Positions 10,269 through 19,500 of a stretch of DNA of 64,000 bases are shown one piece after another. The position numbers and the translations under genes are program-made. Each line of letters opens with the position of its first letter. The first letter of the stretch is position 1. The stretch is from Aquimarina latercula DSM 2041 (GTDB taxonomy: Bacteria; Bacteroidota; Bacteroidia; Flavobacteriales; Flavobacteriaceae): NCBI RefSeq assembly GCF_000430645.1, contig NZ_AUMK01000011.1, positions 1-64,000 of the forward strand, in the 5' to 3' direction. The notes beneath the pieces were generated by a model that was given only the letters and a program-made list of their open reading frames with translations, searched no databases and had not been told where the DNA came from.

Positions 10269-10627
10269 AACTATTAAAGATTCAAAATCATCAAGAATTT
10301 TGGTTTTTTTAAAACAATAAAATGAATGTTTGTAAAAATAATAACAGATAAAATATGACCGGAAACCTAAGATTAAATAGTTTTAAATGTTTTCATATGT
10401 TTTTATTTTTTAGACATGTATCTACATGTTTAGAAAAAAATACGAGGAAAAACCGTAAAGAAATTTTCCCTCTTTTTGCTTTCTTTGTGTAATTAACTAA
10501 TATGATTGACTTAACAAGGTTACGTTCATTTTAGCGCCATGTTTAGAAAATAATTTCTTTTAAAAAAAGGAATAAAGAGTAACCTATTATCGGTATTTTT
10601 AAATAATAACCATAATAGAGTTTACAG

Positions 10628-10840
10628 ATGAAAAAGATTATTTATGTACTCGGTGTAGTATTTTTCCTTGTTCCGACTAGTTGTGTAAATACAGATTTAG
10701 AAGATGAAACAGGAATTGAATTTGCCATTGATAAAGAAAACGTTGAATCTCCAGGAGGACAATCTGGAGCTACATCAGAAGGAACGATTCTCCAAAAAAT
10801 TGACAAGGAAGACGTTGAGCCACCAGGGGGACAAGGATGA
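10628..10840 (+). CDS. Small lipoprotein with a repeated PGGQ motif
   Basis: 70 residues. MKKIIYVLGVVFFLVPTSC is a type II signal peptide with the lipobox cysteine at residue 19. The short mature part carries an internal repeat, KENVESPGGQ and later KEDVEPPGGQ, visible also at DNA level (about 10734-10768 and 10804-10838). No function recognised. Its end overlaps the next reading frame, which lacks a good independent ATG. Confidence 0.6.
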   Translation: MKKIIYVLGVVFFLVPTSCVNTDLEDETGIEFAIDKENVESPGGQSGATSEGTILQKIDKEDVEPPGGQG

Positions 10841-11360
10841 AATTAGTGAATTAGAAAATGATAAGAGGGTTAATCTTTTCTTTATAGAAAGGCTAGGGTA
10901 TTTTCTTGTTTTAATAAGCGGAATACTACCTTTTTTACATTCATTTATAAAACACGAAACTCTAGAGGAAAAACTCTTTGGTTTTACCAGTGTTCAATCA
11001 TTTTTATACTCGTTTGGAGTACACCTAAGTATTCTTTTTCTTGTGATCGGTGTGCTCTGTTCGATCTCTGTCGCTTCAAGTGCATCAAAATACAAAACTA
11101 TTCAAAGCCACCTGAGGTATACGCTAATATCTCCTTTTGTTTCTGCAGTTTTTTATAATACTTGGGTGTTTATTCCTAATGTGAACTATGATCTTTTGGC
11201 ATATATTTTCTTAACCCTTTTTATTTGTAGTATTTCTGTTTTAATTTTTTACAGGATTTATAAATATATAGAAACTTTAAAGCTTGTAAACAAGCATAAA
11301 GAAACGGTTCTAAATAATGGGCTAACATATCTAAAATCGAAGCTTAATAGAAATAAATAA
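10704..11360 (+). CDS. Predicted four-helix membrane protein with uncertain start
   Basis: About 172-218 residues with four hydrophobic segments (LGYFLVLISGILPFLHSF, SFGVHLSILFLVIGVLCSISVA, LISPFVSAVFYNTWVF, AYIFLTLFICSISVLIFY) and a basic C-terminus. The only in-frame ATG is 10704, inside the lipoprotein gene in another frame, giving a non-membrane 45-residue leader that reads like shadow sequence. The membrane part proper begins right after the lipoprotein stop at 10840. An ATT at 10842 or a +1 frameshift from the lipoprotein frame are alternatives. Function unknown. Confidence 0.55.
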   Translation: MKQELNLPLIKKTLNLQEDNLELHQKERFSKKLTRKTLSHQGDKDEISELENDKRVNLFFIERLGYFLVLISGILPFLHSFIKHETLEEKLFGFTSVQSFLYSFGVHLSILFLVIGVLCSISVASSASKYKTIQSHLRYTLISPFVSAVFYNTWVFIPNVNYDLLAYIFLTLFICSISVLIFYRIYKYIETLKLVNKHKETVLNNGLTYLKSKLNRNK

Positions 11361-11369
11361 GATAAAGGT

Positions 11370-11666
11370 ATGTTAAATCACATCCTAAATAGAATTAAAA
11401 AACATCAAAGTGTTGTTTCGAAATTCAAAAATGGTGACATTAATGATTCGGAATTTGAAAACTTTCTTTTAGATGAGATAGAATTTTTTGAACAAGATTT
11501 TGAAGAGATATTGAATAGTAAAATACTAGAAGAAGAGGAAAAACTAAATAAAAACCTTTCTATTATTAGAAAATTAGTTGAAATAAATAAAATAGATAGA
11601 AAAATTTTAGAGAATGTTATTTATTCAGAAATTAATTATCAATTCTTGAAAAAGCATATGTTATGA
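11370..11666 (+). CDS. Small charged protein of unknown function
   Basis: 98 residues, mostly helical and rich in Glu, Lys, Asn and Ile (FKNGDINDSEFENFLLDEIEFFEQDFEEILNSKILEEEEKLNKNL). No signal peptide, membrane segment or known motif. It starts 9 bp after the membrane-protein gene and appears to be the third gene of that small operon. Its 3' end overlaps the convergent XRE regulator gene by 6 bp. Confidence 0.5.
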   Translation: MLNHILNRIKKHQSVVSKFKNGDINDSEFENFLLDEIEFFEQDFEEILNSKILEEEEKLNKNLSIIRKLVEINKIDRKILENVIYSEINYQFLKKHML

Positions 11667-12089
11667 TTTTTTAGTCATTATGGTTGAATATATTTTTTCT
11701 ATTAGATCAGGCATTTTATCATTTAACATAATTAGCGCATGTCTTTCTATAACTTTTTGAATTTTAGGAATTTTAATTAATGCATCCTCATGTTCGATTA
11801 CAGCGTTAGCAAGGTTATTTAATTCCGTATTGTCTATATGTTCATTAGTGCTATTACTTTCAATAGCATCATTGAGCATGTCTCCTTCATTTTTGTAAAG
11901 CCAATCATATCTGATTTCAGGTACTACATCACATATTTCTTTTGCAAACTCCGGAGTTAAGTCATTTCTTCCATTTATTACATGATCTACTTTTGTACTT
12001 GCAGAAAGACCCAAGTATTTTGTAGAAAACTTGTTCTTAGAAACTTTCAGGTAGTCAATTATTTCAAGAATTCTTTTTCCTGCACCCAT
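11661..12089 (-). CDS. XRE-family (Cro/CI-like) transcriptional regulator
   Basis: 142 residues from the ATG at 12089; a TTG at 12122 would add 11. The N-terminal ~60 residues (GKRILEIIDYLKVSKNKFSTKYLGLSASTKVDHVINGRNDLTPEFAKEICDVVPEIRYDWLYKNEGDML) are a phage-type XRE helix-turn-helix ending in the WLYxNEGDM motif common in Bacteroidetes prophage repressors. The C-terminus is helical. A perfect palindrome lies between it and the divergent gene at 12242, a likely operator for both promoters. Confidence 0.8.
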   Translation of the reverse strand: MGAGKRILEIIDYLKVSKNKFSTKYLGLSASTKVDHVINGRNDLTPEFAKEICDVVPEIRYDWLYKNEGDMLNDAIESNSTNEHIDNTELNNLANAVIEHEDALIKIPKIQKVIERHALIMLNDKMPDLIEKIYSTIMTKKS

Positions 12090-12169
12090 TTCAGTACTAA
12101 TATTATTAGAAGAATTAATCAATTTTTATAATATGTTTTGATAAGTTTTAAAATGTTTTGTATATTTAG

Positions 12170-12187
12170 AAATGTTTATAAACATTT
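12170..12187. promoter_or_regulatory. Candidate XRE operator between divergent genes
   Basis: AAATGTTTATAAACATTT is a perfect 18-bp palindrome in the 152-bp region between the XRE gene and the rightward genes starting at 12242. Related ATGTTTTG half-sites occur at 12133-12140 and 12153-12160. The arrangement resembles a phage-type immunity switch. Confidence 0.5.
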
Positions 12188-12241
12188 TATAAATCAACAA
12201 ATGAAAATACTAAGTAAAATTACAAAAAATACATTAATTAA

Positions 12242-12481
12242 ATGGGGCTACCAGAATTAGCAAATTCTATAAGAAAAGAATTAAGTGTCAATGACATCAA
12301 AATAGCAGCAAAAGAGTATGGACTAACCTATTTCTATTTCACTCAAAAAATAAAATCTATTGATACAAATCACAAGGAATTACTTCGGGCAGTAGAAAGC
12401 TTATTGAATGCTCATAATTCCAAAAATGATAGAGTTCAGCAATTATATAAATCTTTTTTATCAGAGATTAACGATCGGTAG
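12242..12481 (+). CDS. Small protein of unknown function, first gene rightward of the XRE switch
   Basis: 79 residues, predicted helical. The segment VNDIKIAAKEYGLTYFYFTQKIKSIDTNHKELLRAVESLL may be a degenerate helix-turn-helix, which would suit a Cro- or CII-like position divergent from the XRE repressor. No firm family match. The following gene starts 15 bp downstream, so the two are probably co-transcribed. Confidence 0.5.
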   Translation: MGLPELANSIRKELSVNDIKIAAKEYGLTYFYFTQKIKSIDTNHKELLRAVESLLNAHNSKNDRVQQLYKSFLSEINDR

Positions 12482-12496
12482 AAAATCCAAAACATT

Positions 12497-13033
12497 ATGA
12501 CAGACAGGATAGAACTAGATAATGAACAGAATAAATTTATTCTTGCGATTATCAAATCCATGCAAATAGAAATGGATGATTTTATGTGGCGTGTAGCAAA
12601 TGAAGAGTGTTATGAATCACAAATATACAAATGGGCTATTCAACTTTATGAAAAGGGAACATCAACAGATTATGCTATCCGAGTAATCCACAAAGCAAGA
12701 AGACTAGTATTAATTACTAAAACATATCATCAAAATAGATATACAACGAGTCTAACACTGGAGAAATTATTTACTACAATGAACGAACACTCTAATTATA
12801 ATAAACTGGATTCAGAGACAAAGCGTATTGTTCAGAATAAAATAATGGAAATGTTTAATCATAATGCTAGAATCGAAGCAATAGAACAAGTGCTTGAGAA
12901 GATAAACCCTAACGTATCTGTTAATAAACAGAAGAACCAAGTATTGTTTATCAAGGTAACTGTCAATAGAATCATGAATGCTATCAGAAAATGGAACCTT
13001 ACGGAGTATTGGCAGAATAGATCAAATAAATAA
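12497..13033 (+). CDS. Hypothetical helical protein
   Basis: 178 residues, rich in charged and aromatic helices (MDDFMWRVANEECYESQIYKWAIQLYEKGTS...). No signal peptide, membrane segment or motif was recognised. It follows the 79-residue protein gene by 15 bp in what looks like a two-gene operon. The C-terminal MNAIRKWNLTEYWQNRSNK is basic, compatible with nucleic-acid binding, but this is speculative. Confidence 0.5.
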   Translation: MTDRIELDNEQNKFILAIIKSMQIEMDDFMWRVANEECYESQIYKWAIQLYEKGTSTDYAIRVIHKARRLVLITKTYHQNRYTTSLTLEKLFTTMNEHSNYNKLDSETKRIVQNKIMEMFNHNARIEAIEQVLEKINPNVSVNKQKNQVLFIKVTVNRIMNAIRKWNLTEYWQNRSNK

Positions 13034-13189
13034 TAGTAAAACAACGATGATAGTTTGTGTTGATAACCCCAACCGGAGATATCGGGTGCTTTTATGTAGT
13101 AATTAGTATATGGTTAAAACATTGCCCCATTCACTAAAAGTGCCCGATTATCTTTTATAAAACGATCGACAATAAAACCTAACAAATAT

Positions 13190-13669
13190 ATGATAACCTA
13201 TGAGGATGAAATTTTACAAAAAGTACTGAAGCAATTTGATGGGTTAGCAAAAATCGATGCTTATGATCTCTTACAAAAAGTGGAAATACTGTTGCAAGGA
13301 CAAAAATCCCCTATTGAATACCGCTCGATAAGAAAAGAATTGGACAAACAATTTTTTAAAAATGAAATGATTACTATTGGTAAAAGTGGTTACTGCTACT
13401 TAGTGGATTACTGTCATTTTATCAAAATTTACAAATTCAAGTCTGCATTTTTTCCCTTTACGACAAGAAATAGCTTTTATTATACGCTGTATCATGATTA
13501 CAAAATGAAGCAGTTAACAAATAAAAACATTATAGAAACGTTTAAAAACACTCATCTTAGGTATGTGATCCATCATTTCCTAAAGGATAATCGGGTGCAA
13601 AAGAAAAACTCTAAAACAAACAGACTCCTATTACTAGAGTTATTAGATGAAGTTGATCCAGAAAGATAA
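13190..13669 (+). CDS. Hypothetical protein upstream of the VgrG cassette
   Basis: 159 residues, no signal peptide or membrane segments. It begins with helices (DEILQKVLKQFDGLAKIDAYDLLQKVEILLQG), then a mixed region (YRSIRKELDKQFFKNEMITIGKSGYCYLVDYCHFIKIYKFKSAFFPFTTRN) and a basic C-terminus. The family is not recognised. The 156 bp before it hold no other gene. It could belong to the regulatory module or act as a leader gene of the T6SS cassette. Confidence 0.45.
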   Translation: MITYEDEILQKVLKQFDGLAKIDAYDLLQKVEILLQGQKSPIEYRSIRKELDKQFFKNEMITIGKSGYCYLVDYCHFIKIYKFKSAFFPFTTRNSFYYTLYHDYKMKQLTNKNIIETFKNTHLRYVIHHFLKDNRVQKKNSKTNRLLLLELLDEVDPER

Positions 13670-13771
13670 TTTTCTAAAAACAAATGAATAAAAAACAGTT
13701 ACAAAATAAAAGAATTTATGTATGCTACCGATAAAAGATGGCATCCTATCGAAAAAACTAAGAAACCCCAT

Positions 13772-13795
13772 TGACAGGGGGAAAAGCCCCTGTCA
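13772..13795. terminator. GC-rich hairpin before the vgrG promoter
   Basis: A perfect 9-bp stem (TGACAGGGG at 13772-13780, CCCCTGTCA at 13787-13795) with a 6-nt loop in otherwise AT-rich DNA. It sits between the 159-residue protein gene and the vgrG promoter and probably insulates them. The trailing T-run is poor, so a structured RNA leader is an alternative. Confidence 0.45.
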
Positions 13796-13800
13796 TTCCT

Positions 13801-13832
13801 GTTGCAAACAAATGCATATAGCCGTATGTTTG
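13801..13832 (+). promoter_or_regulatory. Promoter of the vgrG cassette
   Basis: GTTG at 13801-13804, a 20-bp spacer and TATGTTTG at 13825-13832 fit the Bacteroidetes consensus TTTG-N19-TAnnTTTG. The expected transcription start is near 13839, giving a leader of about 75 nt before the vgrG ATG. Nothing else was seen in 13833-13912. Confidence 0.6.
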
Positions 13833-13912
13833 TGGTAAGATTTTTGATATACGTAAGTAACAAATAACCAAATCGATAAACTAATATATAGAACCCAAAA
13901 TATTGAATCCCT

Positions 13913-15682
13913 ATGGCGCTACAAACCACTACTCAAATATTTATATCTGGAACACCCATTCAGTCCTATGTGAGTTTAAAATTAGGACAAGCAATTGATG
14001 ATCATCATACGTTGCAATTAATATGCAGAGCAGATGTTGTAGAACAGTTTTCAGAAGAATTAATAGGTGATAGTAAAGAATATTTGGGAGGTGTTATTGC
14101 TGTCAAAATAAGTTCTGTAACTGACTTTGGAGGGTATAAAGAATTAGAATTCAAAGGAATTGTCACTAAAGTTATGGCAACAAAAGGGTTTCATCAATCT
14201 AGTGGGGATTTAGTAACTATAGAAGCTAAAAGCGCTTCTATTTTATCCGATGATGGGATTCACTATGCTTCGTTTAATGATGTAAGTCTTTCAGATATTT
14301 TGGATCAAACATTCCAGGGGTATGACAAAGGGAAACTAGAAACTAGCTTTTCTCCAGTATCTTCTAATACTATCCACTATTCGGTACAACATAACCAAAG
14401 TGCTTTTAGTTATGCTAGTAGACTAGCTGCTTATTATAATGAGTGGTTCTATTATGATGGACAAAAACTTGTTTTTGGTACTCCAAGTAATGAAGAGACA
14501 GAGCTACAATATGGAGTAGATTTACAAAATTTCTCGGTAGAACTAAATACTGTTTCTAATTCATTCGATTATTTTACAAATGATTACATAGCTGATGAAA
14601 CTCACAGGAAATCAAGCGCTGAAATTTCTATCCCTTCAGAAGGCTATCATGGATTTATGGATAATAAATCAAAAGAGTTATTTAATAAGCAGACACAGGT
14701 CTTTCATAATACATATGATGATGCTTCTACAAAAGCAAGATTAGACACTCAGGTAGATCAGTACACCAAGGCACGCGCTATGCAACAAGTGATCGCCAAA
14801 GGTTCATCTGATAATCCAGGTGTAAACTTAGGCGAAATCATAACGGTCAAAGGAAAAGGTAGTTATAGAATCATAAAAATAACGCATACCAATATTGAAG
14901 GTGGTTCCTATAAAAACACCTTCGAAGCTGTAGATGCTAATTTTACAGCCTACCCGAAAATGGATATCAATAAATACCCAATAAGCAATGTACAAACCGC
15001 TATTGTTAAAGAAAATAATGATCCAGATGGGATGGGTAGGATTAAAGTACAGTTCCCTTGGCAAAAAGCATCAGGATCAACAACACCTTGGTTACGTATG
15101 ATGACTCCTCATGCAGGATCAGACAAAGGTTTTCACTTTATACCAGAACTTGAGGAACAGGTTATTGTTTCTTTCGATGGTGGTAATGCAGAAAAACCTT
15201 TCGTTATGGGAGCTTTATATAATGGTTCAGCACAGCCTAGTAGTTGGCAAAGTGATAGTAATAATATTAAAGCGATTAAAACAAGAGCAGGACATACTAT
15301 TAAGCTTGATGATACACAAGGTGCAGAAATGATTACCATTACTGATAAAAATCAAAATATCATCCAAATCGATACTGTAGGAGAGAGTATTTTGATTTCA
15401 GCTCCAGAAAATATAAGCATTGCTGCAAAAAATATTGATATTTCTGCCAGTGAGAGTCTTACGATGGCGGCATCAGAAAATATGAGTGTCTCAGCAGGAG
15501 AAGAATACTCGTTATCTTCTCAAAATATTATTCAACAGGCAGAAGAAGATATTTCAATAGAATCCAGAAGTATTGAAGCCAATGCTGAGAGAGTAAGAGT
15601 AGATAGTACTGATGAAAACCTTGAGCTTGCAAGTGGTAAACAGGTAGATGTGCAGAGTAATGAAAAAGTAAAACTTTTTTAA
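13913..15682 (+). CDS. vgrG: VgrG spike protein, Bacteroidetes-type T6SS (subtype iii)
   Basis: 589 residues. The N-terminal two-thirds match the phage gp27-like base (FSYASRLAAYYNEWFYYDGQKLVFG). They are followed by the gp5-like OB domain (IVKENNDPDGMGRIKVQFPWQ...TPWLRMMTPHAGSDKGFHFIPELEEQVIVSFDGGNAEKPFVMGALYNG), the classic VgrG signature. The C-terminus is a repetitive beta-helix needle (ISIAAKNIDISASESLTMAASENMSVSAG). VgrG trimers form the tip of the type VI spike and carry PAAR-bound effectors. No other T6SS structural gene is visible in this window, so this is an orphan vgrG cassette that presumably uses a chromosomal T6SS. Confidence 0.93.
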   Translation: MALQTTTQIFISGTPIQSYVSLKLGQAIDDHHTLQLICRADVVEQFSEELIGDSKEYLGGVIAVKISSVTDFGGYKELEFKGIVTKVMATKGFHQSSGDLVTIEAKSASILSDDGIHYASFNDVSLSDILDQTFQGYDKGKLETSFSPVSSNTIHYSVQHNQSAFSYASRLAAYYNEWFYYDGQKLVFGTPSNEETELQYGVDLQNFSVELNTVSNSFDYFTNDYIADETHRKSSAEISIPSEGYHGFMDNKSKELFNKQTQVFHNTYDDASTKARLDTQVDQYTKARAMQQVIAKGSSDNPGVNLGEIITVKGKGSYRIIKITHTNIEGGSYKNTFEAVDANFTAYPKMDINKYPISNVQTAIVKENNDPDGMGRIKVQFPWQKASGSTTPWLRMMTPHAGSDKGFHFIPELEEQVIVSFDGGNAEKPFVMGALYNGSAQPSSWQSDSNNIKAIKTRAGHTIKLDDTQGAEMITITDKNQNIIQIDTVGESILISAPENISIAAKNIDISASESLTMAASENMSVSAGEEYSLSSQNIIQQAEEDISIESRSIEANAERVRVDSTDENLELASGKQVDVQSNEKVKLF

Positions 15683-15691
15683 CCTACTCCT

Positions 15692-16549
15692 ATGCGCTTA
15701 TCTTTTTTAAATGATGAAGAACAATTGTATCAAATCTCACCCAGTCATTGGGGTGAACCTGCATGGTATAAAGTTACTGTAAAAGACACGGTTTATTTTC
15801 CTTCTAAAAAAGTAAATGTAATAACGTATAGGATAAAAGTGCATTGTCATAAAGATGAAGAAAGATCATTTTATACCTATAGATTAGAAAAACAAGGTAT
15901 GCAGATCAATCATACCGAACCAAATGCTATATTCGATCAAATTACCATTCGGATAGCAAACGTTTTTAATACGTTAGAATACCAAGTAGGACATTCGGGA
16001 GCCTTAAATCAGTTATTAAACTTTTCTGAAGTCAAGCAAAAATGGGAGGTTGAGAAAAAAAAGCTTTTGAAAGAATTTCAAGGCAAGACAGTGCAACAAT
16101 ATATAGCACTGACAGATGCATCCATTACAGAAGAAATATTGCCCATTCGACTTAAAAAAGATCCTTTTTTGATGAGTTATTTTGGGCCTTATTACAATGA
16201 TATCAGTAATACTGAACGACAACTCATCGCTCAGGATTATTTTGCGGGGCATACTATCCGATATCTACTTCAGCAGAAACAATACAAAGAAACCGATGGC
16301 CTTTTACTAGTAAAAGGAAAAGGCAATGGGGTAATCACGGCAGCACAGCAGCAAGCTCTTTTTGATGACCTATTAAAAAGAGGTTGGTTATCTAAGGATA
16401 CACAAAACAAAAAAACAGTTGCAACATTACAAAATAAGGTAACTCTTGATGCCATAACAGGACAAATTAAACATTGTACTACCGAGCAACTGCTAGTAAT
16501 AGCATCTCAAAACGTAAAAACATCAATAACCACCATAGAAAAGGAATAA
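15692..16549 (+). CDS. Putative T6SS adaptor/accessory protein
   Basis: 285 residues, starting 9 bp after vgrG and ending 2 bp before the effector ATG. No signal peptide. The N-terminal ~60 residues form predicted beta-strands (WYKVTVKDTVYFPSKKVNVITYRIKVHCHKDE); the rest is helical and basic (VKQKWEVEKKKLLKEFQGKTVQQYIALTD). The C-terminus GKGNGVITAAQQQALFDDLLKRGWLS could be a small peptidoglycan-binding-like fold. I do not recognise the family. A gene wedged between vgrG and a PAAR effector is often a chaperone or adaptor that loads the effector, and this is inferred here. Confidence 0.6.
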   Translation: MRLSFLNDEEQLYQISPSHWGEPAWYKVTVKDTVYFPSKKVNVITYRIKVHCHKDEERSFYTYRLEKQGMQINHTEPNAIFDQITIRIANVFNTLEYQVGHSGALNQLLNFSEVKQKWEVEKKKLLKEFQGKTVQQYIALTDASITEEILPIRLKKDPFLMSYFGPYYNDISNTERQLIAQDYFAGHTIRYLLQQKQYKETDGLLLVKGKGNGVITAAQQQALFDDLLKRGWLSKDTQNKKTVATLQNKVTLDAITGQIKHCTTEQLLVIASQNVKTSITTIEKE

Positions 16550-16551
16550 GT

Positions 16552-19500
16552 ATGTTTTCAGCCCTAAAAAAAATATTTACAGACCCAAATAATGAAACAA
16601 ATAACAATGCAGCTGATGGTGCTTCATCTAGTGATACTCCTGAAGGCACAGACGATGAAAATAATGAGGATACATCCAATACATCAGCAGCAAAAACAAT
16701 TGTTTGCCAAGGCGGGAAATGTAGTTGCAATCAAAGTGAGACGCCTACTCAGATTCCTTTAAAAGTTACTACCCAGTCAAAATTTTATATCAATGATGAA
16801 AATGGTAGTGATAAATTGATCGCTAGTACCATGGAGCTTGGGCAACCCTTTGATGCACCATTCTTTGGCAAATGTAAACTGCAACCCAGCGGAAGCTCTT
16901 TTCTACCCTGTCAGCCTGCTATTACTCAATGGCAAAAACCTTATGAGAATGTAGAACTTGTTAATGGAGGAAAAATTCTTACCGAAGACTCTACAGCGAT
17001 GTGCGCCATTGGAGGGATGATAAAAATAGAAGATCACGGTCAGGATCCTGCCCAAGTAAATGAAGCCCAGATACAAAATGGGACATTGGCAGTAACAACG
17101 CTATTAAATCCTATGATTACCGAAGCAGATTTAGAAATACTTGCTGGAGGTGGATTTGATGGAGATACAACCGACGACAAAGGAGCTTCTGTAAAAAAAA
17201 TTACGACAATAGACAGCAAAACAAAATATATAAAAGATCAATGGATCAGTTTTAAAGTTTCAAAATGGTATAATGAAAATGCTGCGGATAAGGATAAGGT
17301 AAACTGGGTAGTATATGATGATGCAGGAGAAACGATACATACTTATCAAGACAAAGGAGAGCTATTGGATGTTCGTTTTTCAGAAGATGGCACATACAAA
17401 ATAGAAGCCTACGGTGGTAGTGCTGGAGGTACAAAGGCAGCTACCTATACAGTAACTATCAAAAAACCAGAATTAAACCGTGTTGATAAAAATGTAGCAG
17501 CAAAAATACGCCCAGGAGAACAAGCTACTTTTATACTAGCTGTTGATATGCCTGAAGTATTAGATGTCGCAACAGTAGAAGATGTGCAGTGGGCTGTTTA
17601 CAAATCTACCAACAAAGGAAGAACGTATACGGAAACCGTAGAAAATGCAGTCGCAGGAAATACATATAAGGAAACCGTAACATTTGCCGAAAAAGGATAT
17701 TATAAAATTAAAGCTACCAGAGAAGAGAAAACGATAGAAACTACCTTACGAGTAGGATTAAATGGGGTCACCATGATACAACTGGATAAAACCTCTATGC
17801 GTACCCATAATGACACTATCAAATTGAAAGTACCTGATAATGCCTACAGTATCAAACCTCCTACGGCAGAAGAAAAGCAAGCCATAAAATGGGTGGTATA
17901 TGATAGTGCTTTTAATGAAGTAACAGCATTAAGTGGTGCTACAGGAGAAATATTTGAGCTTTCTGATCATACAACAGAAGGAGATTATTATGTAGAAGCT
18001 TATATGAACACTAGTGAGATTGGTCGTATTAAAAAAGGAAAAACCTCTAGCTGTATCAAAAAAGTAACGGTGACCACTCCTAGCGTAAAAAGAATGGAGT
18101 GGACAGATAGCAAAGGAAGATACAAAACAACCTGCGGCTTTGATGAAGAAGTATATGTGAAACTTAAACTAGAAGCGTTTAATGACCAAAAGATTAAACT
18201 AAAGTTTTATAACATCCAAAAAGACAGCAGTAAAACCACTATTGCAGAAACAAGGGCTATAAAAGTAGACAATAAAGGTGAGGTACATTATAAAATCAAG
18301 TTTGATAAAAACACCTACAAAGAAAAACTGACCAATGGTTCGCAAAAAGGAGCAGGATATGTGGTGTATGAGGTATTACCCGATGATGATAAAGAAGTCA
18401 TAAAGCATGCCAAAGCAGGAATGTCACATTTTGAACATGGAATGAAAATCAATGTGAAATCAAAAGCTGCTATTTCGGGAATCTTTTTTGAAAAATCTGA
18501 TAAACGGGTACGTAATGTACTTTTTGATGATACGATTAGCTGCCATATTAAGAGCTATAACCTAATTGATAAAACGGTAACAATTAATTTATATAGATAT
18601 GATAGGGCATTAGGGTTTGATAATCTCAATCCCGATGACAAAGTCAGTAGTTTTACGGCTATAGTAGATAAAGAAGGAAAAGCATCTTTTGATTTTGATA
18701 TCGAAAAAGGTTGGAATGGTTGGGTAGGTACCAGAGAAACTTTTTACATTGAAGTAGAAGAAGTAGCATGGTATAGTAAAGCAATACGAAGTCAGGGAGT
18801 TATTATAGGATATACTAAAAAAGACAAACTACAGAATCAAGTAAATCCTGTGGTGGTAGAGCAAAGTACTTTCAAGAAAAAAAACACCAAGTGTGTTAGA
18901 TGCGAAACGGATTTAATTACATTAGATTTGGAAAAAGTATTAGATGCTCATGATGGAGATTTGCCTCTAAGCAATAAATATGGAAAAAGAGTATTTGATT
19001 ATTTACCCGATTTAAATAAATACATGAAAGAATTTGGGATCAATGATAATTGCAGAAGGAGAGGGCATTTTCTTGGTCAGGTTGCAAAAGAAACTGGATT
19101 TTGGAGCTATAATGAAGATTTTGTTTATAGCGCTAGTAAACTGAAATCTACTTTTGGTAATTTTAAAACAACTGAAGGTAATCAAAAAGCGGATGATTGG
19201 GGAAAAACTTCTAGTAAGAATGCAGATGAAGTGAAAATAGCTAACTGGGCATACGCTAAAGGTAGCAAAGCAACAGAGCTTGGTAATGATGAAGTAACTG
19301 ATGGTGATTGGGGTAATGAAAGCCATGATGGTTATAAATATAGAGGTCGCGGCCTCGTACAATTGACAGGAAAGTCTAATTATAAAGCTTTTCAGAAATG
19401 GTATGATAAGAAAAAGAATAAGTACAGCTGGCCAAATTATAATTTTGAAACGAATCCAGGAAAGGTAACAGAAGATTCACTTATAGTTGCGCTATCAGCA

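Noticed and set aside
10837-10854. ATG overlapping the lipoprotein stop as the start of the membrane protein
   Set aside because: That ATG is in a third frame and reaches a stop after five codons, so it cannot start the membrane protein.
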